This document shows positions 1-13,000 of a DNA stretch of 64,000 bases, piece by piece. A model generated the notes under the pieces. That model made no database searches. It saw nothing but the letters and a program-made list of their open reading frames with translations, and was not told the DNA's origin. The stretch comes from Lithospermum erythrorhizon. Lineage: Eukaryota > Streptophyta > Magnoliopsida > Boraginales > Boraginaceae. The first letter of the stretch is position 1; every line of letters begins with the position of its first letter. The stretch is from NCBI GenBank assembly GCA_019722365.1, contig JADFUC010000271.1, positions 620,001 through 684,000 on the forward strand, read 5' to 3'. The position numbers and the translations under genes were made by a program.

Positions 1-1241
1 TTAAAAATTCGATCAAACGTGTGCTATTTTAATTAATTTTTTCGATCGCCAGTTATTAAAACTCTATAAATTAATAACGCTAGACCTAATTTAAATTTAT
101 TAATTTAAAGAATTTTAACAACACGAAGACAAGATGCATATTCACCCACTTCTTCAATTCTTATCGGTATGCATCCGAAAAGACAAGATCCGTAACATAT
201 CGGCAAGAATATATAAGTATACATGTAGTCAGTATTAAATATTTCCATACCCGCTTATAAATAATTACTGGAAGATAAGTTTCAGATATTACCACGAAGA
301 TTTTATATCAGACCTATAAATACGAATTCATTTATATGTATTAAGTTTAATTCAATTAAATATTTAAATTACTCTTCCATTCTTATAAAAAAATATTCAA
401 CTATGACGGATCAAATACATAATTTAATCGTTGTAGCATAAAAGCATCAATGCCAATCACACAAAAAGCATTTTACAAGCGGCCGAGGAAAATTTTCATT
501 TGAACTTTAAAAGAAAACAAACAACTATAAAGCTCACATTTAGCTGCTAATAATACTATTTTTTTTAATTTCTGCTAATTATTAATTTATAATTTTTAAT
601 CTATATTATAAAAGCTTAATTTTCCAAAAATATTATCTTATTATTTTATCAATTTTTATAATTTTTTTTAACTAGTCTAAGTCGGAATTGGACAAATTTA
701 TTATTTTTGAGAGTTTATTAATTTATAGAGTTTTTACTGATGCCAACATGGCAATCTCATTTTCGTTATTCAGTCTGCTTTTAATCTTATAAAACGACTA
801 ATTTATCATTCGAACCGATCATGAATTGTCACAGTGATTATTTTGATTCAATTAATATCAATTCATGGAACCGGATTGATCAAATCCGTTTCGAATTAGC
901 TTGTTAACAAGTTTGAGTACAATCCCAGCAATCCAAAGATCATTTCATTTAGATTTTTCCTTCTCAATGTAACTCTTTGAAAATTTAATTATATTATATA
1001 AAAAATAGTAATAATCTAAAGAAAACAATTAAAACCAATATGAGTTTTATATCTATTATAGTAATTACTATCTATATCAATAAAAATTGTCATATTTACA
1101 TTTTTTATGATTAAAGATTAACAAATTTACTCGAATAATCGGACACCGCCTTAAACCCCAATAATTTATTTAGACAAGCCAACACCCTAGTATTTCCTGA
1201 TCTTCTTGCAACAGTTTGAATAATTTTCCGTGATAAAAAAA
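1..1241. other. AT-rich upstream intergenic sequence
   Basis: There is no coding pattern, RNA gene or recognisable repeat here. The last few hundred bases must contain the promoter and 5' leader of the chaperonin gene that starts at 1242. I see no clear TATA box at a convincing distance; the leader just before the ATG is A/T-rich. Confidence 0.6.
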
Positions 1242-3512
1242 ATGGCAAAGCGTTTGATTCCTTTGCTGAATAGAGTTGTGGTTGAGAAGATTGTACCTCC
1301 TTCCAAAACTACTGCTGGAATTCTCCTCCCTCAAAAAACCTCCAAGGTACAACTATTAATCCTTCACCATTTTATTATTTATATAATTTTATGTTTAGAT
1401 ATTATATAAAATTCAATACCATTCTTCAAAAATTGATTTTTTTATTATTATTTGGCTTTTAACTGTGTTTTGATGGAATTTGGCTTGATGGGTCAGCTAA
1501 TATCTTTCATTTGAGTAATACTAATATGTTATAAATGTTGAATTAGTTGTTTAGATTATGTTTCGATTCAATACCATTCTTAAAAAATGTGATTTTTTCT
1601 GATTATTTACTTTTTAACTGTGTTTTGATGGAATCTGGCTTGATATGTTAGCTAATATGGTAGAAAGAGTGGACCTTTTTCATTTGAGTTATACTAATAT
1701 GTTATAGATGTTGAATTGGTTGATATTATGTTTAAATTCAATACCATTCTTCAAAAAAATGATATTTTTCTCTGGTTATGTACTTAATAGCTGTGTTTTG
1801 ATGGAATCTGGCTTGATGGGTTAGCTAATATGCTACAAAGATTGAACCTTTTCATTTGAGTAATATGTTATAGATGTTGAATTGGTTGTTTAGATATGAT
1901 GGGATTGTGTTATTATACTTTTTAAATAACTATGTTTTGATGAAATCTGGCTTGTTGGGTCAGCTAATATGCTACAAAGACCGAACCTTTTTTATTTGAG
2001 TAATATTTTATAGATTAATTAGATATTGAATTGGTTGTGTAGATATGCTGGGCTTGTGTTATTGTCCTGTAGTTGTTACTGAATAACTTTGGTTCTCGGG
2101 ATTTTTTTCCTTCTTTTCTTTAGTGATTTATTTAAATGTGCTTTGTTGGGTCAACATTGGTAACAAAGTGGAGTCGTTGATTTTCCTTGCTGAAAGCGAG
2201 TGAGTGTTGAATGAATGCAAGTATTGTTAATTATTGTAGAGATTGTTGGCTCTAACCTTTTCATTTGGCTAGGATATGTATGCAAGCATCAGCATGAGAT
2301 AGATTAGGAAGGGGGAGGGGGGAAGGAATATTGGAGGAGTTCTTTGTATGTAAGGATATAACTAGGGTCCTGTACTCTGTATGGAGTACTGTGTTGTTGA
2401 CAGGGGGGAAATGGATTATGAGTCTGACTCTTGGATCCTGCTACCATGTGTTGAAAATCACACAGCCAAAATATTTCTAGGCCTCCTCTCATTTGACTTT
2501 GTAGGCGCACCTGATTATGTGTTATGAGTCTGGTAGATCTTTGTACTAGAATTGATCGCGTATAGCTCCTTTGAACTGTATGTTTATGGTGATTGAGGCT
2601 GCTATATTAGTATTAATTAGTTTAATTGTCGGAAAATTTCATATATTGTACCATGTTTACCCCCTCTAATATAATTGATATCACCGTTTGTTTATGACAT
2701 TGATATTGATTGATAATCTTATTATATAATGTTAACGAGTTCATATTGCGCTTGTGGATCAGCTGAATTCTGGAAGAGTAGTAGCTGTGGGTCCTGGGTC
2801 TCATGACAGGGAGGGGAAGATAATTCCTGTTAGCGTTAAGGAGGGAGACACTGTTCTCTTGCCTGAGTATGGTGGTACTGAAGTGAAGCTTGGTGAAAAA
2901 GAGTGAGTATACCATCCTTTGTATTTCCTTTTCCTCAACTTGTCTTCTTAGCTTACGTATCTTCGCCATATTTTTCTTCTAAATTCTCTCCTTAGTTTCT
3001 AGGTAAAGATTATAATACTGTGTATGCATATCCAATGTCCATCTGTCAGAAGTTCTTGAGAAACACAGCCATTTCCAGTTCAGTTTCTGGATTATGGTTG
3101 GACCATAGAGAACCATTTTCTATGTCTATTTATTTGACTCTCTTGAGTGGTAGCACTATGTCAATGTCATGTACTCATTTGTATTGATGTTAATCTTTCA
3201 TAAGTTTAGGTCAGCCTCATACAGTCATGGTTGACAGACCAGAGAAAGAGCTTTGTTTAGGGTCATCTACAAGACCATTCCAAGTTTATTTGTACTGGTA
3301 GTCATGCATATGGTCGAAGCAGTAACTCATTTAACTAAACTAGAAGAAGGAAATAATGGAAATATAAAGAGCAAGTTTTAGGACATGCGGCATTCTTATC
3401 ATTTCTTTATTTTACATTATACGTCTGCGAGAATTATGATCCTAATTTGTGTCATAAATTCAGGTACCATCTGTATCGGGATGACGATATCTTGGGAACA
3501 CTGCACCATTGA
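1242..3512 (+). CDS. CPN10: 10 kDa chaperonin (mitochondrial-type CPN10, GroES family), three exons
   Basis: Exons are 1242-1346, 2763-2902 and 3464-3512. All introns are GT-AG, phases close, and the product is 97 aa, the usual length for plant mitochondrial Cpn10. The protein starts [16 protein letters not shown] and ends [10 protein letters not shown]. The GroES fold spans almost all of it: residues 21-35 form the flexible mobile loop ([10 protein letters not shown]) that docks onto Cpn60, and exon 2 supplies the barrel core ([10 protein letters not shown], then [12 protein letters not shown]). By family knowledge it forms a heptameric lid on the Cpn60 chamber in the mitochondrial matrix. 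There is no separate cleavable presequence, which is normal for this subgroup because the N-terminus itself targets import. Intron 1 is long (1.4 kb) and holds a tandem repeat array. The ATG is the only one giving the conserved N-terminus. A cytosolic or plastid Cpn10 is less likely given the length and single domain. Confidence 0.97.
1412..2060. repeat. About four degenerate tandem repeats (~140-175 bp) in CPN10 intron 1
   Basis: Units share the landmarks TTCAATACCATTCTT, TGTTTTGATGGAAT, GGCTTGAT, AGCTAATATG and TTGAATTGGTTG in the same order. The first landmark occurs at 1412, 1567 and 1737. The TGTTTTGATG landmark recurs near 1465, 1620, 1793 and 1932. The fourth unit has lost its front part. 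Copies differ by substitutions and small indels, so the array is not very recent. Confidence 0.9.
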
Positions 3513-4640
3513 GATTCTCTCACCATGTTAAAGCATACTTTATCTTAAAACATAGTATTTGTTTGAACTTTGTTTCTACTGTGACAAAACGTTCTATCAG
3601 AATGGCATTTTATGTATCTCATGAAACTGATGATAAAACTTGACCCTGGAGTTGCTGAAAGAATCCCTCTTATTTGACCTTTAGACCTTGGAACTAAACC
3701 TTTTTTTATGCCTTTACTGTCCTCTGGCACCAAACTATTATTCTTCCTCCATTTCTATTCACTTGTAGCAAAAATTTCTCTTTATTTTTTTACTTCATCG
3801 TATAGGATTTCAATGCAATTGTATCTTAATATATTTACTTTTGTCTTTTAATAAAATATTTTTATCTTCCCCGATCATTCAAAAGATTTTTGCAGCAGAT
3901 ATTAAGAATATTATTTACGACAAGTGAAAGTATTATTTACGACAGTTCAGTAGTTCACTTAATATCAGACAACCTTTGGATATATAATTCAAAATCGAAA
4001 AATATTTTTCGGTTCGAGTGAGTAATTTACTCCTCTATCTCCTTTCATATTATGTCTTCTTGTTTTGATGGATTGTATTCCATTTATTATAGACATCGTA
4101 AATAATTATAAAATAACGATTAATGCATCGGTGAGGATCTTCTCACTACTACAAAAAATACTTAAAAGATGCTTACTTAGACAATTGCATAATATGTTTT
4201 AGTGGTTACATTATAACTACTCATGATGTACAATCAATTAAAGTAAGGAGGTACACAAATGAGGTAGAGGATCTTATGTAGGCATGAAAAAAAAACTTGA
4301 AAGCTCGATTCGAGGTTCGGTTCAATGTAGTTCGAGCAGAGCTCGAACATCATTTTCACGTTCAGCTCGAAGTACATAAATTCATAATTTCACTTTTTTC
4401 ATATTTTATCACTAAAATTCGAATATTTCGTTGGAAACCTCGAACTTTCCGAACCGAATCAAAATTTGACTTTTTTGAATTCGGTTGAAATCGAATGGGC
4501 AAATTGAGCACACCCACCTCACGCGTAATGGATAATCACACCGTTTAAATCCCCAAAAGATGTGGATTTGATACACACGTTGCCTCTCTTCACCGCCCGC
4601 CCTTTCCCCCTTTTTCAAAACCATCCCCTCTTCTTCCCTT
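3513..4640. other. Intergenic: CPN10 3' flank and transposon debris
   Basis: The first few hundred bases probably include the CPN10 3' UTR. Near 4143 a CACTACTACAAAAAATA string resembles the terminus of CACTA (En/Spm) elements, but no partner end is visible. At about 4290-4500 there is a block built from TTCGGTTC/GAACCGAA and GCTCGA/TCGAGC motifs in both orientations, which resembles a decayed MITE. There is no coding pattern. Confidence 0.5.
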
Positions 4641-4650
4641 TATATATATA
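4641..4650 (+). promoter_or_regulatory. TATA box of the SM3L1-like gene
   Basis: TATATATATA lies 108 bases before the ATG at 4758 and is followed by a pyrimidine-rich stretch typical of plant transcription starts. This would place the start near 4670-4680 and give a leader of about 80 bases. It is inferred from position and composition. Confidence 0.55.
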
Positions 4651-4757
4651 CCCCCTCTCCCAAATATCCCAATTCAATTGTCCACTTTCAAATATTAATC
4701 ACTTCCTCAAAAAACGCCATATAAAATCACACTTTATCAAAAAGATAATCAACGAAG

Positions 4758-7700
4758 ATGCCTATAATTGAAGAAGTTCTCGATCCTCAACACGGCGGCG
4801 TTGACTCCTCCCCTTCATCGTTGACTATTTTCGGCTTCACTTTTTCGTCGTCTCAGGTTCAATTGGGTTCTTGTTCAACCGCTGCAGAATCGTCGTGTTC
4901 GCCTTCTTCGTCTTCGTGTGAGAGGGTTTTGGTGGGGTTTTTGGAGACGAATGTGGTGGGGTTACAGTATTATGGGGCAAAGATAACTGTGAGGCAAATG
5001 GTGGGGTTGATTCGTGAGCCCATTAATTCGTATGATCCGAATGCTATACGGGTTGTTAATATTCGGGATGAGCAAGTCGGGCATATCGAGCGTCGTGTTG
5101 CTGCGGTTCTTGCTCCGTTGATTGATTCGGATTCGATTGTTGTGCGAGGTGTGTAGATATTTTTGTGTATTCGGTTAATATGGTTTCTTGATTTTAGTGT
5201 ATATTAGTGTTTTTTTTTATTGATATAGTAGTATATGCTTAATGGTTCATTAATTTGGTGTGTAGATTTTAGTGTATATTTGATTGATTCTGATTCTATT
5301 GTTGCGCAAAGTGTGTGTATATTTGGTTGATTTGGGGTGTTGATTTTAGTGTATATTTGATTGTGTTTGAGTATCTGAAGATTATTGTATTTGGGCATAT
5401 GAGTTAGTCTTTTTTGTGCTTGTTACAGTAAAATATGTGTATGTTATAAGATGGGTTTGATTGTATCCGAGTGTTTGAAGATTCTTGTATTTGGGTTAAA
5501 AAAAGGGAAGTGTTTTGGAAGGAAAGGGGATGCTTTTTGCTTATGTTCTTGCTCCTTTTATGGATTCTGATTCGATTGTTGTGCAAGGTATGTGTATTTG
5601 GGAGGGAAAATGAGGTTTATTTGGATGTGATGGTGTTTTGAGTGTTTGTTGTACTTGTTAGTGTAGTGTATGTGTGTGTTTGTGATGAGATGGTTTGAAC
5701 GAAGTGAAAAAATGTGATCTTCTGTTTGTATCCGAATGTTTGAAGATTCTTGTATTTGGGTAAAAAAAGTATTGTTTTGGAGGAAAAATGATGTTTTTTG
5801 CTTCTCTTCTTGCTCTGTTGATTGATTCTGATTTGATTATTGTTCAAGGTATGTATATAATTTATGTGTGATTGGTTAATGTGGTGTATATTTGATTGTA
5901 TATGAGTGTTTGAAAATACTTTTATTTGGGTAAATTTGTTGGTGTTTTGGAAGAAAAATGAAGGTTTATTTGGATTTGAGTGTTTCTTGAATGTTTTGTG
6001 TGCTTGTTATGTAGTATATGTGTATCTTTGTCATGAGATGGCTTGAACGAAGTGAAAAAACGTGATCTTTGTTTGTATCCGAGTGTTTGAAGATTCTTGA
6101 ATTTGGGTAAAAAATAGTGTTTTGGAAGGGAAAAGAGGTTTATTTGGATGTGATGGTGTTTTTTAGTGTTTTTTTTTGTGTTGTCAGGTGTTGGTACAGA
6201 TGATAGCTCTATATGCTCAATATTCTGTATGGATATATGCACCTTTGACTGTTTTGAACGGTGTTGGATTTGCTCGCCTTTAACCTTTGCTTGCGATGTT
6301 TGGAACGTCTTTTCTGATTGTTGAGTTTTTATTAATCAAAGCAAATGTGACTATAATTTGTGTCTTTAGTTGTATATTTTGAAGGTAAATGCAAAACGAG
6401 AAAATGAGAGGACTGTGTCAAATATTTGTTTTTTGTTTTTTCTTGGGTCATTGTAATCAGAACCGAATTTCTGTGAACTTGGTTGACAAGCCTTTTGTTT
6501 TAGTAAAAAAAATTATTTTGATGTAGATTTGGGCAAAATTTTCATTCATCCACCTTAAGTTGCATACTTGAATGTTTCATAAAGTTCTTGCTTCCTGGAC
6601 ACTTTGTTCTGGTCGTGATGTTAGTGTATGCTATATGGAACGTTTCTTAGCTTGTTGCCTTCTCCTATCATTTTCCTTTCGATTGGCTTTGTTGGCTTTT
6701 GCGACATCTGTCTGAATCCTGTTTCGGTTAACAAGTTTGATCTTCAACAGGTATCGCTAAGCCAGCACCTGGAAAGCGCAATGTCTTTAGATTGCCATGT
6801 GAAGTCCATGTTTTTTCCAGAGTGGAGGTTATGGAAAGGGTGAAAAGTGAAATTGCTGGCAGTGGTTTGGAATTCATATCAGGCAATAACCCAGCGTATG
6901 CACTTTCAGAAGCGGTTGCTGTGAAGGATAAGCGACCTATTCCTGACGAGAAGAGTGTGGATGAAATATTTTCTTTATTGGATAAGGCACTCTCTAAAGA
7001 GGGAACACTTGTTCCGATGGAGCCACCTAAAACTGTTATTACAACGGAGCTGTTATCACACCAGAAGGAAGGCCTTAGATGGTTATTTCTTAGGGAGAAT
7101 TCACAAGAACTTCCACCCTTCTGGGAAAAGAAAGAGGGAAAATATGTGAATGTGTTGACATGCTTCGAAACTGAAAATTGTCCAGATCCTTTTTTAGGAG
7201 GGATATTTGCAGATGATATGGGAATGGGTAAAACACTAACATTGCTTTCTTTGATTGCAACTGATAAATGTGGTTTTTCTTTACACACTTCTCTTGATAG
7301 TAGAGAGGATGATCATCCCGTTGTCCGGACTGGCAAGAAAAGAGGAAAAAGTGGTAAATGGGGCAATAATGTACAGAAAAAATGTAAACTGAAAGGTATC
7401 CCTGTCGATTCAGCAGAAAAAATATTTTTTAGAGGACAGTCGGAGAGTTTATGTTCGAGAACTACATTGATTGTCTGCCCTACTTCTGTTCTTTCTGCAT
7501 GGATAAAGCAGTTGGAAGTTCACACTAGGCGGGGAAGTCTAAGGACTTATTTGTATCATGGCGAAAGGACTAAAGATGCTAATGAGGTGCAGAAATATGA
7601 TTTGGTTTTGACAACTTACAGTACTGTGGCTAGTGAAGCTTCATCAGAAGATTCACCTCTGAAAAAGGTGGAATGGTGGCGAATAATTTTGGATGAGGCA

Positions 7701-10098
7701 CATCTCATTAAGAATCCAAATGCTCAGCAAAGTCGTGCAGTCGCTAGCCTAACTGCTAAGCGGCGATGGGTAGTTTCTGGAACACCCATACAAAATGACA
7801 GTTTTGATATGTTCTCGCTACTGGCATTTCTGAGGCTTGAACCATTGTCAACTAGAAAGTGGTGGAATAACTATATAGCTTTCCCTCTCAATCGTGGTGA
7901 AAAGAAGGGGCTTTCTCGACTGCAGGTTTGAAACAGAATATCATTCCCTTGTTAGGATTTTGTTTCTTAATGATGTTTCATTTGGGTAACTTAGTTGTAA
8001 ATTTTAACCATACTTCATAAGTAGAGCCTGTAAAAGTAACAGGGTATTGATTCCATATTCCAGAAATTATATCCATATATAAAAACAATTGATCAGACTA
8101 TGATTGTGTAAGGCAGAGCTCTTTCTGCTAAAAAAAGCTTTCAAGTCCAAGCTTCTTTCTTATGGTAAAAGCTTCCATATAAGCTTTTCAAAGAAGCTAA
8201 CCCAAAGATCTTCCATAGTACCCTCACTTTTTAGTTGTTTTCTTTTCACACTTGTTTTGTTAATGTAGTACTGGTCTTGTTTCATGTTTTTGGAGTGAAA
8301 AATACTCCCCAAAGCCAAACCTGGTGTAACTTTCATAGTACTCTATTTAATACTTGTACCTGTTTCTTTTCAATTCAGGTTCTCATGGCTAGCATATCTC
8401 TGAGGAGAACAAAGGAAAAGTGTTTAAATGATCTTCCCTCTAAAAGCATTCAGACTTTCCTTGTTGACCTTTCTGAAGAAGAGCGTGAGTTTTACGATCA
8501 GATGGAAGCAGAGGTCAAGAATTTTGTTCAAGGATACATTTCATCTCGACTGGCGACAAGTAACTATACAAATGTTCTTAGCATTCTTATACGATTACGT
8601 CAAGCTTGTGTAGATATAGCTTTATGCCCTTCAACGATTGGAGATTTAGCATCCCTGGAAGGTATATATAGCATGTTCCTGTTTTATGCTTTTCATTGGC
8701 AATGTTTCAGTGTATGTTTCTGCCTTCTATACTATGGTTTGACTACCTATGTTAATTAAAGTAGTGGAAAAAATCAAATTGTTTTAGGAATAATCCTAGT
8801 CTAGAATATTGTTGTATAATCTTGTAAATATGTTATGAGCCAACCCCTCGATTTTGTCCACATGATCTCCGAATAGGGTTCCATGTGTGGGATGGTATTG
8901 AAGGTGAACTCATCCCACATTGAATATGATAAAGCATAAGAGGTGATACGTTGTGGTTTATCTGATCATGGTCTACTTCAACGATTGCCAATTAGTTTTA
9001 GTGTGGAACCTCATTGATTCTTTACATTATTTCTCACAATCCTTTTCTCTTGTATACTCGTAGACTTCCTACTTTCAATCTGGGTGTCTCGTTCCTTTAT
9101 GTATACAAAAACTTGCCTATTTTGGAGTTGAAATGTTGAATGATATGTCAATCTATTAGAAACTATGTGTCGGTTTAAATTTACACTGTATTGTGAAATA
9201 AATTTGTTAGAAATTTGTATCAGATTTCCTTGCCTACCATTATGTTTTCCAATTGTTTTAGCAAGAGAACTCTATATTTGTCTGTGCAGATGCAAGATCA
9301 AAGCCTGAGCTGCTGAACAAGCTGAAACTACTGATGGACGAAAATGAAGAAGTGGACTTTGATTGTCCCATTTGCATTACCACACCATCAGATGCAGTAA
9401 TTACATCTTGTGCTCATATCTTTTGCCGAGTTTGCATTCTTACAACATTAAGGAAGAGCAAGGAAAGTTGTCCTCTTTGTCGTTGCCCCTTGCTAGTATC
9501 AGATCTTTATTCTCTGCCACCTGAAGTTTCGTCCACAACAGAGAGTTCTACTTCTACCTGCAGTAAATCTTCAAAAGTAATGGCTCTCTTGAAACTTCTT
9601 TCCGCTTCGCAGGAACAAGATCCAACTAGGAAGTCTGTCGTCTTTTCCCAGTTTAGGAAATTATTGATTTCGCTAGAAGGAACACTGAAAGAAGCGGGGT
9701 TCAAGGTTTTGCGAGTAGATGGTTCCATGACAGCGAGAAAAAGAGGTCAAATTATTGAAGAGTTCGACACATCAGTACCCGATGGCCCTACAATCTTGCT
9801 GGCAAGTTTAAAAGCCGTAGGCGCGGGAGTAAATCTAACTGCAGCTTCACAGGTATACTTGATGGAGCCCTGGTGGAATCCAGCAGTGGAGGAGCAGGCA
9901 ATGGACCGTGTGCATCGTATTGGACAAGCCAAAGAAGTAAATATTGTAAGAATGATTGCTCGGAACACTGTGGAGGAGAGGATCTTGTTGCTTCAGGAGA
10001 AAAAGAAGCTGCTGGCCAAGAAAGCTTTTGGCAGGAAGGGTTCAAAGGAGCAAAGGGAGATAACTGCATCTGATCTGGCTACCTTGATGAACTTGTGA
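4758..10098 (+). CDS. SM3L1: HIRAN-SNF2-RING-helicase protein (Rad5/HLTF class, SMARCA3-like 1), four exons
   Basis: Exons are 4758-5148, 6751-7925, 8379-8661 and 9290-10098, giving 885 aa; the Arabidopsis relative is about 860 aa. Order of domains: a Ser-rich N-terminus; HIRAN (about 56-150, from RVLVGFLETNVVGLQYYG, continuing after intron 1 as IAKPAPGKRNVFRLPCEVHVF); SNF2 ATPase with Walker A DDMGMGKT (285-292), DEAH box (445-448) and SGTPIQN (473-479); a RING finger with Cys/His ligands 642, 645, 657, 659, 662, 665, 677 and 680; and a C-terminal helicase lobe with RVHRIGQ (823-829). All key residues are present. By family knowledge such proteins act in the nucleus as DNA-dependent ATPases and, where the RING is active, as ubiquitin ligases in replication-stress tolerance; HIRAN binds DNA 3' ends. 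Intron 1 holds copies of the exon 1 end. The adjacent downstream gene is MED26-like, as in Arabidopsis. Confidence 0.95.
5107..6110. repeat. Degenerate tandem repeats in SM3L1 intron 1, including copies of the exon 1 end
   Basis: Two linked motifs recur. One is the end of exon 1 plus its splice donor (real copy 5107-5150), with decayed copies at about 5279-5312, 5545-5595 and 5806-5850 that keep the ATTGATTCTGATT...GTTGTGCAAG pattern followed by GT. The other is TCCGAGTGTTTGAAGATTCT...TTTGGG, found near 5369, 5461, 5730, 5900 and 6077, usually followed by TGTTTTGGAAGG. Spacing is irregular (about 100-265 bp), which suggests repeated local duplication followed by loss. Confidence 0.88.
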
Positions 10099-13000
10099 GC
10101 ATGGTCCAGATTTTTGTTTTTGGATATAGTTTCGGAATGATAAAAAAACAAGAAACATTTCGGAAATATTATAGAGATATTTAAGAAACAATATGAAATC
10201 TTGAAAACTCAAGATTGTGTATAGTCTAAATTCATCTAGTCACATGAACTATTAGGAATATTTTAAAAAGGCACATGAATCTTTTAATCTTTTAAATATA
10301 AGTGACTTTGGAGTGTGTTTTAGCGGCTTTAAAAGCTTTTGAAAATTGTCTTTTTTTAACGGTTGATTTTGAAATTGTATTTATTATCCTTAATTCAAGG
10401 ATTTGTTGATTTTGTATGACATAGACTGGTATGCATTTTGCATGCAGCCAATAGAATATAGATAGATAAGGTCGAATCGAGATCCCAAATTGTATTTATT
10501 TGATTAAATTTTTTTTGAGTATTAAGATTGCGTCCGATTCGATTAAGAGCGAATTCTAAAATGGGATCTTCGATTCAAAACACAAAATTGAATACCTGAC
10601 CCAACTCAAAATATTTTCAAAGATGTTCGTATTACCTCAATAATTAATAATTATGTATAATATGTCTCAAGTTGGGTCAAGCTTATATCTCGAAATTGAT
10701 TGAATATAAAATTAAGGTTTGAGTCTTGATTTGAAATATCTAATCGAATTTCGAATTTAGTTTTGTGAACTTTTGATACAACCGTGATTCGATAAAAGGC
10801 CTATGGCGTATTAATGTGCTAAAGGGTAGGTAGCAGGCGCCCGTTAGTTATCCGACTTGAAAAACTGATTCGATAACCAACTCGAGGACAACCTTGCGGA
10901 ACTCGGTAATTTTTCCGATAGCTTATGAATAACTTCGGTCACTTGCTCGGCGTAACTACTGCGATAAAAGTAAAAATAAAGTATTATATATTGTATAAAA
11001 TAAAATACTAATTTCTTGGACTTCAAATACAAAAAATACAAACAAAAATTCTTAAAATATTGTATAAATAAAATATTACTTTCTTAAAATGTATATATTG
11101 TATATGAAATAAAATATTACTTTCTTAAAATATAAAAAAGGCTTAAAATTTGCTAAGGGCCAGGGTAACTTGAAATTCGTTATCCGCGCAAAATAAAACG
11201 ATATACCTTTGAAATTGTCAGTAATTTTTACTCGATACACCAGTACGCGGGTAATTATCCAGCTCGATCGAGAAAATCCGGCGGATAACTTTATTGGTAG
11301 TCTCGTACCGGCTCGTTATGACGGTATGTGAAGTAGTAGAACTTTACTCCGAATTGATTCGGTTCGGTTTGGGGTATTTTTAGACGAACCGACTGTCGAT
11401 TAATTTGAGATCGGCAAAACCGGTTCGGTTCCGGTCGATTCCGATTAAATCGGTTCCGATGTCAGTTAGGATTCATTACAAGTTATTTCGGACCTTTGTT
11501 CGGTTGATTTTTTAGGTTATTTTCGGTTCGGTTCTTGGTTATTTTCGGTTATATATATATATAATTTTTTTTAATTTTTTTAATTAAAATTCAATCAGTT
11601 CGGTTCGGTTCCGAACCGATCGGTTCTAGAAGCAGGCAAAGGCAAAATATTTTTGAAGGAATACCTAAATCGGTTAGGATTCGATGATTCCTCCGATTCG
11701 ATTATTTTGGTTCGGGATTCCGTCGGTTAGGATTCAATTTATATTTTGTTGGCGGCATATCGAAGGCATGATGAGTGAGGCGGGGGGTGGTGTGTGCCGG
11801 GTGGGGTTCCATTGATGTGTTGGGGCAGTAATCTCACATATGCCCATTTGCTTATTAGTCACGTGGCGTGTGTTTATGCAGCGCCTAAGCAGAGAAACCA
11901 GGCGCCAGTACAACAATCTCATGCATCAACGAGCAGTAGCCATACACTCACTCATTCACATATAGATAGAGACAGGTGCTCTCCAGTTTTTTTTTTTCTC
12001 CTTTCTTTAAAAAAGAAAAACATAAAATACTTTTGTTTGAAAGTACTTAATCTTATATGTCTCCAAAATCTTATCCAGTAAAAAGAAAAAAATCATAAGC
12101 CATTTACCTAGCACTGACTGAAGCGAAGCTTATTCGAGATTTAGTTCGATTATAGAGGATTAATTTCCCCCAAATCTTTCTGAGTTTATCAAGCGGCGAA
12201 ACATGAACTTAAAAAAGGCGAGTTGTTTACATGGGCTGAAATTAAAATTCTTAATTTAAATTTAATTGGTGTATGATATCGTATGTAATTTAATTCTTGC
12301 TCGTTTGATGTAAAAAATAAAATAAAAATAAAAATCGATGGGTAAAAGAGAAACTATATATGGCATATGTTTGAGGTTACTTAAATAGTCTAACTAATAT
12401 ACATAATTGGTTTTTTATATTCAATCTTAAATTTATTTTTACGAAGATGATATTATTTTAAGCATCGGGATTATGTGAATAAAACATCCTTCTCGTCCCA
12501 TTAATAACAGTTCTTTAAAATACATTATAAGATGAAGTCTAAATTTTTGACATCCATAATCAAAACGTCTAAAATAAACATAACATCATACACCATGGCC
12601 TCATCCCATATGGCCATATGTAGTTTTAACTTTAGTTGTTCCTAATACAACTTTTTGTCTTGAATCATAATTATGCTAAGAATTACGGGTGTCTAAATCT
12701 TGTAAATGTTTATGATAAGATTGTCATTAATGAGCATTATCAATTTTCTAAGTATATCATTAATGAATTTCCAACTAGCTCAAACTTAGTCAACACCAAG
12801 CTTAATTTAGACCAGATACTCAAAATAAAAGTTAAAAGAACAGTTTGGGGGCATTATTCTTTGCTTAAAAATAAGAATAAGAAAAGTAAAAGAAAGAAAT
12901 ATTTGCTGTATTAAAATTGACTAGTCCAAACAAGGGACTCGGTTAGACAGTGAGGAGAAACCGGTGTGTGTATTAAAAACGCGTCAGTAAGCATTTGAAT

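Noticed and set aside
5204..6242. Series of minus-strand frames of 60-106 codons
   Set aside because: They lie in the repetitive, T/G-rich intron 1 and arise from its low stop-codon density on that strand.
6728..7288. Long minus-strand frame of 186 codons
   Set aside because: It is antisense to exon 2 of the SM3L1-like gene, whose domain matches and splice phases are unambiguous.
11794..12081. Plus-strand open frame of 95 codons
   Set aside because: It has a low-complexity Ser/His/Lys translation that runs into poly-T/A sequence, with no homology.
12636..12914. Plus-strand open frame of 92 codons
   Set aside because: The composition is that of AT-rich intergenic DNA (Asn/Lys/Ile) and there is no recognisable domain.
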